A stretch of 64,000 nt of DNA from Fidelibacterota bacterium (GTDB lineage: Bacteria > Pseudomonadota > Alphaproteobacteria > Rhodospirillales > Rhodospirillaceae), in contig CANJBL010000001.1 of NCBI GenBank assembly GCA_947472795.1, positions 372,001 through 436,000 of the forward strand, given 5' to 3'. Positions 36,939-45,939 of this stretch are shown in pieces. Position 1 is the first letter of the stretch, and each line of letters starts with the position of its first letter. The notes under the pieces were generated by a model that did no database searches, was not told the DNA's origin, and saw nothing but the letters and a program-made list of their open reading frames with translations. Made by a program: the position numbers and the translations under genes.

Positions 36939-39731
36939 GTGAACGCCGTCTTTCACCCCCGTGAGATCATCGACCGCCGCCAGATCGGCGCGGCGCTGGA
37001 TGTTTTTGCTGCGCGCGATCACGATGAGGCGCGCAAGCGCGGCCACCTCTTAGAGGAGGTCAAGGCTGCGTATAAAGCGGGCTACGCGGTCATCCGCGAG
37101 CGCTTCGAGGCGGGCAAAGCGAGCGGCGATGACACGGTGGCGGCCCATAGTTATTTGATGGACCAGCTCATCCGCATCCTCTTCGATGCGGCGACGGCGC
37201 ATTTCCTGCACGGCGGCGTGCCCACCATGGGCGAGCGCGTCAGCATCGTGGCCATCGGCGGTTATGGCCGCGGCGAACTGGCGCCTTTGTCGGATGTAGA
37301 CCTTCTGTTCCTTCTGCCCTACAAGCCCACGCCTTTCTCCGAGCAACTGGTGGAGTTCATGCTCTATCTGTTGTGGGATCTCGGCATCAAGGTCGGTCAC
37401 GCCGTGCGCTCGGTGGATGAGAACATCATTCAAGCCAAAGCCGACATGACCATCCGCACAACGCTGCTCGATGCGCGCTGGATCTGGGGTGATCAGGAGT
37501 TGGCGGCCGAGCTGATCTCGCGTTTCAAGAAAGAAGTCAAACGCGGCACGGCCAAGGAATTCGTGCAGGCGAAACTGACCGAGCGCGACGAACGCCACGC
37601 CAAACTGGGCGATTCGCGCTACCGCCTCGAACCCAATGTGAAAGAAGACAAAGGCGGCCTGCGCGATCTGCACACGCTTTTCTGGATCGCGAAGTATCTC
37701 TATGGGGTGTCGGACGTGCGCAAGCTGGCCGATCAGGGCGTGCTCGACGATGAAGCGGCTGGTCGCTTCACCAAAGCCCATGACTTCCTCTCCACCGTAC
37801 GCTCGCATATCCACTACATCACCGGGCGCACAGACAACCGGCTCACCTTTGACCTGCAGCGCGAGATCGCGCCCAAGCTGGGCTATGTGGACCGCGCAGG
37901 CGCTACGGCGGTCGAGCGCTTTATGAAGCACTATTTCCTGGTGGCGCGCGACGTGGGCGATCTCACGCGCATTTTCTGCACGCTGCTGGAAGAGAGCGGG
38001 CGTGAGAAGAAAGGCTTCTACCGCCTCACAAGCGCGCTCCGCCGACGCACCATCGACGGCTTCACGGTGGAGCGGGGCCGTATCTCCGCCGACGAAAGCC
38101 TGTTCATTTCAAACCCTGTGAAGTTGCTCGGCATCTTCCACACGGCCCTTGAGCACAACCTCGATTTTCAGCCGACGACCCTGCGCTTGATCTCGCATCA
38201 TGCGCGCCGCGTGGCGGCTTACCGCCGCGATCCCGAAGCCAACCGTATCTTCATGGACATCCTCACCTCGCCCAAGGGACCTGAAGCGACGTTGCGTCTC
38301 ATGAGCGAGTGCGGCGTCTTCGGGCGCTTTGTGCCGGATTTCGGGCGCGTCGTCGCACAGATGCAATACGACATGTATCATGTCTATACCACCGACGAGC
38401 ACACCATCCGCGCCATCGGCATCCTGCACCGCATTGAACAGGGCAAGCTGAAGGAACAGCTGCCCGTTGCCTCGGAAGTGGTGGAAACAGTGCAATCACG
38501 CCGCGCGCTGTATGTGTCGGTGCTGCTGCACGACATCGCCAAGGGCCGCGGCGGCGACCATTCGGAATTGGGCGCCGATGTCGCGGCGGAGCTTTGCCCG
38601 CGGCTCGGTCTTACCGCCGAGGAGACGGAGACTGTCGCCTGGCTGGTGCGCTACCACCTGCTTATGAGCAACACCGCTTTCAAGCGCGATCTCGACGATC
38701 CGCAGACCATCAGCAAATTCTGCGAGGCTGTGCAGTCACCGGAACGCCTGAAGCTTTTGTTGATTCTCACCTGCGCCGATATTCGCGCTGTGGGACCCAC
38801 GGTATGGAACAACTGGAAGGCCACGCTGCTCCGCGATCTGTACCAGCGCGCCGATCACTTCATGCGTGGCGGTCAGTCCGGAGCCGGCATCGACGCGCGC
38901 GTCGGCAGTGCCAAGCAGGCGCTGGCATCACGCCTTGCCGACTGGCCGGAAAAGATGCGCGAGAACATTCTGTCGCTGGGCTCGACGGGTTTCTGGCTGT
39001 TCAACGACACCGACACCCACGAGCGCTTGGCGCACTTCATGCGGGCTGCCGAGGAAGTGGGCGAACGTATCGCTATCGACTTCACCATCGACAGTTCCCG
39101 CGATGTCACACACATGGTGATCTATACGCCCGACCATCCGGGCCTCTTTGCCAAGATCACCGGCGCGCTCGCCCTGGCAGGGGTGTCGGTGGTCGATGCC
39201 AACATCCTGACGCTCTCCAACGGCATGGCACTCGACACCCTCTCGCTGCAGGACTTCGATGGCCAGGAAATCACCGAGCACCGTTTCCAGCGCATCAAGA
39301 CGCGTATTGTCCAGGCGCTGGAAGGCCGCCTGCGTCTGAACCAGGAGTTGCCGAAAGCGGGCTCACGGTTGCCCACACGTGTCAGCGCGCTGGAAGTGCC
39401 GCCGCGCGTCATTATCGACAACACTGCCTCGAAGGTTTGCAGCGTCATCGAGATCAACGGCCACGACCGCCCCGGCTTCCTGTCGGACGTCACCAAGGCC
39501 ATCGCGGATCTAGGGCTACAGATTTTCTCGGCCCACATCTCGACCTACGGCGAGCGCGTGGTCGATGTGTTCTATGTGAAAGACATCTTCGGCATGCGCG
39601 TGGAGAACGAGACCAAGATCCGCCAGATTCGAGACGCGCTCGGCAAAGCGATCGGGGTTACGGCCGACGCCGTGCATGTGACGAAAGCCGAGAAAGCCAA
39701 AAGCAAGACCACCACGGCGGCGGCGGAATAA
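36939..39731 (+). CDS. glnD: Bifunctional uridylyltransferase/uridylyl-removing enzyme GlnD
   Basis: GlnD is the glutamine sensor that adds or removes UMP on PII (GlnB/GlnK). The protein is 930 residues from a GTG at 36939. The nucleotidyltransferase motif GGYGRGELAPLSDVDLLFL is near residue 100, and a GlnE/GlnD-specific linker follows. The HD domain for UMP removal has LLHDIAKGRGGDHSELG (about 528-545). Two C-terminal ACT domains (HMVIYTPDHPGLFAKITGA and SVIEINGHDRPGFLSDVTKA) bind glutamine. No glnB, glnA or ntr genes are in the window. A murJ gene follows after 90 bases, an order seen elsewhere in the class. Confidence 0.96.
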   Translation: MNAVFHPREIIDRRQIGAALDVFAARDHDEARKRGHLLEEVKAAYKAGYAVIRERFEAGKASGDDTVAAHSYLMDQLIRILFDAATAHFLHGGVPTMGERVSIVAIGGYGRGELAPLSDVDLLFLLPYKPTPFSEQLVEFMLYLLWDLGIKVGHAVRSVDENIIQAKADMTIRTTLLDARWIWGDQELAAELISRFKKEVKRGTAKEFVQAKLTERDERHAKLGDSRYRLEPNVKEDKGGLRDLHTLFWIAKYLYGVSDVRKLADQGVLDDEAAGRFTKAHDFLSTVRSHIHYITGRTDNRLTFDLQREIAPKLGYVDRAGATAVERFMKHYFLVARDVGDLTRIFCTLLEESGREKKGFYRLTSALRRRTIDGFTVERGRISADESLFISNPVKLLGIFHTALEHNLDFQPTTLRLISHHARRVAAYRRDPEANRIFMDILTSPKGPEATLRLMSECGVFGRFVPDFGRVVAQMQYDMYHVYTTDEHTIRAIGILHRIEQGKLKEQLPVASEVVETVQSRRALYVSVLLHDIAKGRGGDHSELGADVAAELCPRLGLTAEETETVAWLVRYHLLMSNTAFKRDLDDPQTISKFCEAVQSPERLKLLLILTCADIRAVGPTVWNNWKATLLRDLYQRADHFMRGGQSGAGIDARVGSAKQALASRLADWPEKMRENILSLGSTGFWLFNDTDTHERLAHFMRAAEEVGERIAIDFTIDSSRDVTHMVIYTPDHPGLFAKITGALALAGVSVVDANILTLSNGMALDTLSLQDFDGQEITEHRFQRIKTRIVQALEGRLRLNQELPKAGSRLPTRVSALEVPPRVIIDNTASKVCSVIEINGHDRPGFLSDVTKAIADLGLQIFSAHISTYGERVVDVFYVKDIFGMRVENETKIRQIRDALGKAIGVTADAVHVTKAEKAKSKTTTAAAE

Positions 39732-39821
39732 CCATTTTTATGCCGCAAAGGCCGGGCATCTGTAGATCTTCGCCCGCCCCAGGGATTCCCCCAACCTAGC
39801 GGATAAGGTACATCTTCTTCC

Positions 39822-41441
39822 ATGTCCGCCGCGCCGCTCAGCACGCCTCCGCTCGCGCCCACGCCGTCGTTGTTGCGCGCCTTCGCCACCGTCGGTGGCT
39901 ACACCATGTTGAGCCGCGTAACGGGCTTCGTGCGCGAGATTCTCACGGCCACGTTCCTGGGCGCGGGGGCAGTGTCAGACGCTTTTTTTATCGCTTTCCA
40001 GCTTCCCAACCTTTTCCGCAGCTTGTTTGCTGAAGGTGCCTTCTCGGCAGGTTTTGTGCCCATCTTCGCCCAGCGGCTGGAGAAAGACGGTCAAGCCCAA
40101 GCCAAGCAGTTTGCCGACGAAGCTTTTGCCATGCTGACATCGGTGCTGACGGTGTTCACCGTGCTGATGATCCTCATCATGCCGTGGGTGCTTTATGTGA
40201 TGGCGCCCGGCTTCGACAAAGTCGCCGGCCAGATGGAGCGCACCACGGAGCTCGCGCGCATCGCCTTCCCCTATCTGCTGTTCGTCTCGCTGACTATGCT
40301 GCAGTCGGGCGTGCTTAATGCCATGCACTACTACGCCGTGGCGGCGGCGGCACCGGTGCTCCTCAATATCGTGCTGATTGCATCGCTGCTGATTGGCGTG
40401 GGCGCCGGGGGCGACCGTGGCGTATTCCTCGCCTGGGGGGTGTTCGCCGCGGGCGTGGTGCAGTTCTTGTGGTTGGCCGCTGAGTGCCGGCGCATCGGCA
40501 TGCGATTCAAATGGATGCGGCCCCGCCTGACTCCGGACGTGAAATTGTTGATGGTGCGCATGCTGCCCGTGGCTTTTGGCGCCGGCATCTATCAGATCAA
40601 TCTGGTGGTCAATAAAACCATCGCATCTCTCGTGGGGCCCGGAGCCGTGTCGTGGATCAACTACGCCGACCGCGTGAACCTGCTGCCTGTAGGCATTTTC
40701 GGTGTGGCAATTGGGATTGCGCTCCTGCCCCTGCTCACGCGCCACATCCAGGCCGGCAACGAAGCCGCAGCCATCGCCAATCAGAATCGGGCCGTCGAAG
40801 TGAGCCTGCTGCTCACCTTGCCAGCAGCGGCGGGCATCGCCGTGCTGGCCGAGCCCATCACGTCCGTCCTGTTCGAACATGGCGCTTTCACGCCCCACGA
40901 CCGCGTGGCCGTGGCGACCGCCCTGCTCGCTTTCTCGTTTGGTTTGCCCGCCTATGTGCTGAACAAAGCGCTGACGCCGTCGTTCTTCGGCCGCCATGAC
41001 ACCAAGACGCCGGTGAAGGCGTCAGCTTGCGCCCTTCTCCTCAACATCGCGCTCAACCTCGCATTCATGCAGACATTGGGGCATGTGGGCATCGCACTCG
41101 GCACATCCATCTCGGCGTGGCTCAATGCCATCATTCTCAGTGTGATTCTCTATCGGCGCGGCCATCTGGTGCCCGATGCGCGGCTGAAGCGCCGCCTGCC
41201 CCGCATGATCGGTGCGACGGCGCTCATGACGGCGGCGTTATGGGCTGGGCTTGTGTTGGTGTTACAGCAGTTCGGCCCCCTCTTCGGAGTGCCTGAGCTG
41301 GCATCGGGCCCAAATCTCCTGCGGACCGCTGTGCTCTTTGGTCTCATTGGTGCGGGTGGACTGGTATTCCTCGTTTCCGCGGTGGTGCTGGGAGCTGCCG
41401 AACGCAGCGATCTCGACAGCTTCCGCCGCAAGCGCGCTTGA
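39822..41441 (+). CDS. murJ: Lipid II flippase MurJ
   Basis: This 539-residue inner-membrane protein of the MOP superfamily has about 14 TM helices and moves lipid II to the periplasmic face for peptidoglycan synthesis. The N-terminus has the family motif TMLSRVTGFVREILTATFLGAG (as TMLSRVTGFVRE and ILTATFLGAG), then SDAFFIAFQLPNLFRSLFAEGAFSAGFVP, whose arginine and acidic residues line the central cavity. The rest is typical and complete. It is followed by trpS after 102 bases. Confidence 0.94.
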   Translation: MSAAPLSTPPLAPTPSLLRAFATVGGYTMLSRVTGFVREILTATFLGAGAVSDAFFIAFQLPNLFRSLFAEGAFSAGFVPIFAQRLEKDGQAQAKQFADEAFAMLTSVLTVFTVLMILIMPWVLYVMAPGFDKVAGQMERTTELARIAFPYLLFVSLTMLQSGVLNAMHYYAVAAAAPVLLNIVLIASLLIGVGAGGDRGVFLAWGVFAAGVVQFLWLAAECRRIGMRFKWMRPRLTPDVKLLMVRMLPVAFGAGIYQINLVVNKTIASLVGPGAVSWINYADRVNLLPVGIFGVAIGIALLPLLTRHIQAGNEAAAIANQNRAVEVSLLLTLPAAAGIAVLAEPITSVLFEHGAFTPHDRVAVATALLAFSFGLPAYVLNKALTPSFFGRHDTKTPVKASACALLLNIALNLAFMQTLGHVGIALGTSISAWLNAIILSVILYRRGHLVPDARLKRRLPRMIGATALMTAALWAGLVLVLQQFGPLFGVPELASGPNLLRTAVLFGLIGAGGLVFLVSAVVLGAAERSDLDSFRRKRA

Positions 41442-41543
41442 CCCGGTTTTAGAGCGGGAGTACCACCGCGTCGCTGGTTCGCAGGGAGCCAGCTACGGAT
41501 GCCTCCACGCAGTCCGTTCAACACATGTAGGGATCATCCCCCA

Positions 41544-42581
41544 ATGACCAGCGGGTCCACTCCGCCGGCGGCTCTCAAGGGTCGTATTCTTTCGGGCATT
41601 CAGCCCACCGGCAATCTCCACCTCGGCAACTATCTTGGCGCTATCCGCAATTGGAGCGCGTTGCAGAAAGACTACGAGTGTCTGTTCTGCATCGTCGATC
41701 TGCACGCTATCACCGTGTGGCAGGAGCCGAAGGAACTCATCCGCGCGACGCGCGAAGTAGCGGCCGGTTATATCGCCTCGGGCATCGATCCGGTGGCCAA
41801 CGCGCTGTTCGTGCAGAGCCACGTGCCGGCGCATGCTCAACTCGCTTGGGTGTTTAACTGCGTGGCGCGCCTCGGATGGCTCAACCGCATGACGCAGTTC
41901 AAGGACAAGGCGGGCAAGAACCGCGAAGCGGCGTCGGCGGGGCTCTACGTTTATCCGAACCTCATGGCCGCTGACATTCTCGTCTACAAGGCGACACACG
42001 TGCCCGTGGGCGAAGACCAAAAGCAGCATTTGGAACTGGCGCGCGACATCGCTCAGAAGTTCAACAACGACTACGGCGTGAATCTCTTCCCCCTGCCCGA
42101 GCCTGTGATCAGGGGCCCCGGCATGCGCGTGATGTCCTTGCGCGATGGGTCGAAGAAAATGTCGAAGTCCGATCCGTCCGAATTCTCGCGCCTCAACATG
42201 ACCGACGATGCCGACGCCATCGCCGGCAAGGTCAGGAAGGCCACGACGGACCCGAACCCCCTGCCCGACTCGGTGGAAGGTTTGGAAGGGCGGGCGGAAG
42301 CCGCGAACCTTCTCAACATCTACGCCGCGCTGACCGATCAGACCCTGGAACAGGCCGTGGCCGAGCAGGCCGGCCAGCAATTCAGCCAATTCAAGGCGAA
42401 GTTGACCGATACAGCCGTGACGGTGCTGGGGCCTATCAACGCCGAGATGAAGCGGCTCATGAACGATCCGGCGGAGATCGACGCGGTTTTGAAGCGTGGC
42501 GCCGACAAAGCCAACGCCATCGCCGAGCCGGTGCTGGCGGAGGTTTATCAAACGGTCGGGTTTCTGCCGGGTATCCGGTAA
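41544..42581 (+). CDS. trpS: Tryptophanyl-tRNA synthetase
   Basis: This 345-residue class Ic synthetase charges tRNA-Trp. I use the ATG at 41544 (AGGGA upstream) because it lies closest to the conserved [20 protein letters not shown], which carries the HIGH-like motif; the upstream in-frame ATG at 41499 would add 15 residues. The KMSKS loop appears as [11 protein letters not shown]. Length and motif spacing fit a bacterial TrpRS. The 102-base spacer before it holds no recognisable attenuator or T-box. Confidence 0.96.
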   Translation: MTSGSTPPAALKGRILSGIQPTGNLHLGNYLGAIRNWSALQKDYECLFCIVDLHAITVWQEPKELIRATREVAAGYIASGIDPVANALFVQSHVPAHAQLAWVFNCVARLGWLNRMTQFKDKAGKNREAASAGLYVYPNLMAADILVYKATHVPVGEDQKQHLELARDIAQKFNNDYGVNLFPLPEPVIRGPGMRVMSLRDGSKKMSKSDPSEFSRLNMTDDADAIAGKVRKATTDPNPLPDSVEGLEGRAEAANLLNIYAALTDQTLEQAVAEQAGQQFSQFKAKLTDTAVTVLGPINAEMKRLMNDPAEIDAVLKRGADKANAIAEPVLAEVYQTVGFLPGIR

Positions 42582-42602
42582 GTCTTTGATTTAGATCATT
42601 TT

Positions 42603-42635
42603 GCTGCAGGCTTTGCTGCAGCATAGAGTGCAGCA
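42603..42635. repeat. Mutually exclusive hairpins after trpS
   Basis: GCTGCAG (42603-42609) pairs with CTGCAGC (42616-42622). Alternatively, TGCTGCA (42614-42620) pairs with TGCAGCA (42629-42635); the second arm of the first stem overlaps the first arm of the second. They lie between the converging trpS and RAMA-like gene and may end transcripts from either side. Confidence 0.5.
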
Positions 42636-42641
42636 TAAAGC

Positions 42642-43346
42642 CTACTTCAGCGCCCAAAACCCGGCACCCTTGCCATAGGGCAGGTCGAAAAGGGCAGCGT
42701 TTTCCTCGAGGGCCTGGCGAATGGAGGCTGGGGCGGAGTCCGGCCACGGTCGGCCCGCATCGCGGCGGATCTTCTCCACGGCCTTATAGATATCGTCCAG
42801 AAAACCACGCCGGTCCTCGATCGCGGCTAGTCCGGCTTGAACATCGTCCAACCAGGTTATCTCGCGGGAGGCCTGCTGTTGGGGCGGTTTTGCCGTGGGG
42901 GCCTTCTTCGCCGGCTTTGGTTTTTTCACCCGCCGTGTGACGGCGGTGGGATCGCGCAAGGAGGAGACGGCTTTACGCCGGCCGTCTGGCCCCAGGAAGA
43001 ACCAGTTGGCCCAGGCATTCTCGGCTCCGGCACCGATGGCTCGGCTCAGCTCGTTCAAGCTGCCGTAGGCCGCGCCGCTCCAAAGCCATTTGCCGCCCGA
43101 AGCCACGGCTTGAATGTTCTGGCCTTTAAAGGCGCGGAAGATTTCGAAGCCTTCGGGAAAATGCACGCCGTGACGGGTGTCGCGCACACCGTCGGCAGTA
43201 TTCTTAGATTCTCTATAATTCTCTTGTTTTCGAGACGATCCTTCGGCCAGAAGGCGGGCGAGAATGTCATTCTCGGTATCCTCGCCCTCAGCTCGGAGGG
43301 CCCAAATTCGGGAGAAAACCTCGGCAGATATGGTAATTTCGCGCAT
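42642..43346 (-). CDS. Putative DNA-binding protein with RAMA-like domain
   Basis: This 234-residue protein has three parts. Residues 1-35 (MREITISAEVFSRIWALR then GEDTENDILARLL) resemble a ribbon-helix-helix arm such as the SeqA N-terminus. Residues 55-131 look like a RAMA/DUF4357-type module, with FPEGFEIFRAFKGQNIQA, GAAYGSLNELSRAIG and NAWANWFFLGPDG; such modules accompany restriction and modification proteins and are predicted to bind modified DNA. After a Lys/Pro-rich linker, residues 165-234 look like a winged helix of the Mrr-N type. AGGAG precedes the ATG, and the upstream spacer is very AT-rich. No catalytic motif is seen. The family labels are inferred by pattern, not by search. Confidence 0.6.
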   Translation of the reverse strand: MREITISAEVFSRIWALRAEGEDTENDILARLLAEGSSRKQENYRESKNTADGVRDTRHGVHFPEGFEIFRAFKGQNIQAVASGGKWLWSGAAYGSLNELSRAIGAGAENAWANWFFLGPDGRRKAVSSLRDPTAVTRRVKKPKPAKKAPTAKPPQQQASREITWLDDVQAGLAAIEDRRGFLDDIYKAVEKIRRDAGRPWPDSAPASIRQALEENAALFDLPYGKGAGFWALK

Positions 43347-43406
43347 ACCTATAGTCTCCTATATAAATCTTATTATATAGAAGCTTATAGATAAAAGAAG
43401 ACAATT

Positions 43407-44003
43407 TTAGATGATCTGGCAGGCCCGTTGGAAGGACAGCTTGGGGCCGCGCGGGAAGGTTTTGGCGTCGTCGCCGGTGCCCATATTGCAGATGAAGTTG
43501 GCCTTCACTTTCCCATCCGGCCAGAAGGCGGCGCTGAGCAAACCGGCGTCGAAACCGCTCATGGGGCCGCAGTCCAGACCCAGCGACCGGGCGGCGATGA
43601 TCATATAAGCACCCTGCAAAGCGCTGTTGCGAAAGGCTGCTTCCTGGATCAGGTCGGGTTTGCCGACAAACCACGCGCGGGCATCGGCGCGCGGGAAAAG
43701 CTCGGGCAGCTTTTCATAAAACTCCAGGTCATAGCCCACCAGCATGGTGACGGGGGCCTGCATGGTTTTGTCGACGTTGCCCGGCGCGAGGCAGGGGCGC
43801 AGCTTTTCCTTGGCTTCTTTGGAGACCACAAAGACAAAACGCGCCGGTGTGCAGTTGGCGGCGGTGGGGCCAAGCTTGGCCAGATCATAAACACGACGCA
43901 GCAGCTCTTCGGCCACGGCTTCGGGCCGCCAGCTGTTTTGCGTATGGGCGTCGCGAAAAATGAGATCGAGGCCGACCTCGGTGAGCGGCGTGCGTCCGGG
44001 CAT
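43407..44003 (-). CDS. Nitroreductase-fold protein, RutE/malonic semialdehyde reductase-like
   Basis: This 198-residue FMN-dependent oxidoreductase of the nitroreductase superfamily has SWRPEAVAEELLRRVYDLAKLGPTAANCTPARFVFV in its N-terminal half (read as SWRPEAVAEELLRRVYDL then AKLGPTAANCTPARFVFV), ALQGAYMIIAARSLGLDCGP for FMN binding, and a GFD segment typical of the RutE/HadB subgroup. RutE reduces malonic semialdehyde to 3-hydroxypropionate in pyrimidine degradation, but no other rut gene is present, so the physiological substrate is open. It starts 6 bases after the NfuA-type gene. Confidence 0.85.
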   Translation of the reverse strand: MPGRTPLTEVGLDLIFRDAHTQNSWRPEAVAEELLRRVYDLAKLGPTAANCTPARFVFVVSKEAKEKLRPCLAPGNVDKTMQAPVTMLVGYDLEFYEKLPELFPRADARAWFVGKPDLIQEAAFRNSALQGAYMIIAARSLGLDCGPMSGFDAGLLSAAFWPDGKVKANFICNMGTGDDAKTFPRGPKLSFQRACQII

Positions 44004-44009
44004 TGGACT

Positions 44010-44567
44010 TTAAGCGATCGCTTCGACCTGGAGCACTTCGGGCACGTAGTGCTTGAGCATGTTCTCGATGCCCATTTTCAACGTGGCGGTGGAACTGGGG
44101 CAGCCGGCGCAGGAGCCGCGCAGGTTCAGATAAACCGTGCCGTTCTTGAAACCCTTGTAGATGATGTCGCCGCCGTCTTGCGCCACAGCAGGGCGCACGC
44201 GCGTTTCGATGAGTTCCTTGATCTGAGAAATGATCTCGGAATGGGTGCCGTCGTCGGCCATCTCTTCGTCATCCTCGGCTTCGCCTTCCATGACAGGCGC
44301 GCCGGAGGTGAAGTGATCCATCACCGCGCCCAAGACCATGGGCTTCAAAACCTGCCAGCTCTTTTCGTCGGTCTTGGTGACGGTGACAAAATCGCTACCG
44401 AGGAAAACGCCGGCCACGCCGTCGATCTCGAACAGGAGCCGGGCGAGGGGCGAGCGCTGAGCAGCGTCGCGGTTGGTGAAATCGGCTACGCCTGAGTCGA
44501 GCACGGGCTTTCCCGGCAAGAACTTGAGGGCGGCGGGATTTGGGGTGTCTTCGGTTTGGATGAACAT
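44010..44567 (-). CDS. NfuA-type Fe-S scaffold/carrier protein
   Basis: This 185-residue protein has an N-terminal Nfu_N domain (MFIQTEDTPNPAALKFLPGK) and a C-terminal NifU-like domain with the cluster-binding CxxC in LRGSCAGCPSSTATLK. Nfu proteins carry [4Fe-4S] clusters to client enzymes. I chose the ATG at 44567, with GGAG upstream; the frame extends to 44639 without homology. It is followed by the nitroreductase gene, 6 bases away. A 113-base spacer separates it from the UspA-type gene, so it probably has its own promoter. Confidence 0.92.
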   Translation of the reverse strand: MFIQTEDTPNPAALKFLPGKPVLDSGVADFTNRDAAQRSPLARLLFEIDGVAGVFLGSDFVTVTKTDEKSWQVLKPMVLGAVMDHFTSGAPVMEGEAEDDEEMADDGTHSEIISQIKELIETRVRPAVAQDGGDIIYKGFKNGTVYLNLRGSCAGCPSSTATLKMGIENMLKHYVPEVLQVEAIA

Positions 44568-44680
44568 GGAAATCTCCGGCGATGGGAGCCCAAAAGCGGC
44601 GGGATGTATGCGCTTAAATAGGACTAAAGCAGTCCTCAATCAAGCCACAGAAGCCGCGCGTTTCAAGCGATCTACAAGGC

Positions 44681-45193
44681 CTAGGTGAGGGCGTCGATGC
44701 GGTCCTCGGGCAGGTCGCCGGGCACAATAGTGACGGGAACGTCGAGCTTGCCCGCCAATTTACCCGAGATGGCCGAAACGATGGGCCCGGGGCCTTCGGT
44801 GCCGGAGCCGGCACCCAAGACCAACATGGAGATGGCCGGGTTTTCTGTAATCACTTTCTGCAGCTCGGGGATGGTGTCGCCCTGGCGCAGATAAAGGTCG
44901 GGGAAGGTGCCGGTCTGGCGGTGCACCTCGGCGGCGATTTGTTGGAGCAATCTTTCGGCTTCGGTCTTGGCCTCGTGGTTCATCAGCTCGCCGACCGTGG
45001 CGAAGTGCTGAAACTCGATATAAGGCACGGCATGGAAGAGGGCGACGGCGCCGCCGTTGTGAACCACGCGCCGGCACGCAAAGCGCAAAGCGGCCCGCAG
45101 TTCCTTCGAGGTGTCGACCACAAGCAGGAAGGTGCGCGGACCATCGCCGAGATCGGAGGCGCGCGTGTCAGGTGAGGGTGCTCCGTCCACCAT
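44681..45193 (-). CDS. Universal stress protein (UspA) family
   Basis: This 170-residue protein is a single UspA domain. It starts at the ATG at 45193, immediately after the stop of the TIGR02186-type gene. Motifs are FLLVVDTSKELRAALRFA, a nucleotide-binding LVLGAGSGTEGPGPI, and the closing DVPVTIVPGDL strand. Usp proteins bind ATP or AMP and respond to stress, but the specific role is unknown. It is the last gene of a TSUP/TIGR02186/UspA operon. Confidence 0.85.
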   Translation of the reverse strand: MVDGAPSPDTRASDLGDGPRTFLLVVDTSKELRAALRFACRRVVHNGGAVALFHAVPYIEFQHFATVGELMNHEAKTEAERLLQQIAAEVHRQTGTFPDLYLRQGDTIPELQKVITENPAISMLVLGAGSGTEGPGPIVSAISGKLAGKLDVPVTIVPGDLPEDRIDALT

Positions 45194-45195
45194 TG

Positions 45196-45939
45196 CTATA
45201 CCCGGCGGAAGACAGCGCCCGCTGTCCACCCTGCGCTGCCGGCGAGCAGCACGGCGAGCAGGCCATAGAAAAACGCCCATTTGCCGTGCGCAAAATCATA
45301 GAGGTCGGCGCCGACACCGATCTTGGAGATGGTCAGCGGTACAATCTCGGCGCTAGTGATCTGGCCTTCGCGGAAAAGATAAACCTCCACGAGATAGGTG
45401 CCCGTGGGCACGTTGGCGGGAAAGTGCAGCTGCGTGCGGAAAAGGCGGTTGGACATGAGTGCCACGTCGGCCACGCCTTGATCGTAAAGGCCATCTTCGG
45501 TCTTTAAACGCAGCAGGGCTTGTTTGAACACCGTCGCCTGTTCAGCCGGCATGTTCTCATCGGCGGGCAGCATGCGCACCGAGTCCACGCCGATCTGATA
45601 ACGCGACAATAAAAGCTGCGGCGCGAATTCCCCCAAGGGCCGGCTGGAGGCGACACGGTAGTAGGAGGGCACATCGCGGAAGATGACGGACTCCGCATTG
45701 GCCCAGATAGGCCCCATGCGGCCCTTGCGGCGCACGACTTCCTCCTTTGCCGGACCGCGCACGACAACGGCGATGTCGCCGGGACCGTCCGTGGCGCCGA
45801 AGAGCAGCACGTCGGTGCCAGAAAAACCCGTGGTGATGGCGACAAGATGGCTGGAGAGATCGGCCACCAGCGGCACGTCCTGCGCGCTGGCGGGAAATGC
45901 GGTGAAGAGCAAGAATGCGAGGCCCAGAGCACGCATCAT
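45196..45939 (-). CDS. TIGR02186-type periplasmic/membrane protein
   Basis: This 247-residue protein has a signal peptide (about 1-19, ending in PASA-QDV), a beta-rich periplasmic region with DLSSHLVAITTGFSGTDVLLFGAT (as DLSSHLVAITTGF then SGTDVLLFGAT), and one C-terminal TM helix (about 222-242). It matches the alphaproteobacterial family found beside TSUP permeases. Function is unknown; partner roles in sulfur or sulfonate export have been inferred from linkage. Its start overlaps the TSUP stop by 4 bases and its stop is 2 bases from the UspA start. Confidence 0.85.
   Translation of the reverse strand: MMRALGLAFLLFTAFPASAQDVPLVADLSSHLVAITTGFSGTDVLLFGATDGPGDIAVVVRGPAKEEVVRRKGRMGPIWANAESVIFRDVPSYYRVASSRPLGEFAPQLLLSRYQIGVDSVRMLPADENMPAEQATVFKQALLRLKTEDGLYDQGVADVALMSNRLFRTQLHFPANVPTGTYLVEVYLFREGQITSAEIVPLTISKIGVGADLYDFAHGKWAFFYGLLAVLLAGSAGWTAGAVFRRV

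Noticed and set aside
41442-41543. Attenuator or T-box ahead of trpS
   Set aside because: Only a weak 5-bp stem (GCTGG/CCAGC) is visible, with no leader peptide rich in Trp and no T-box motif.
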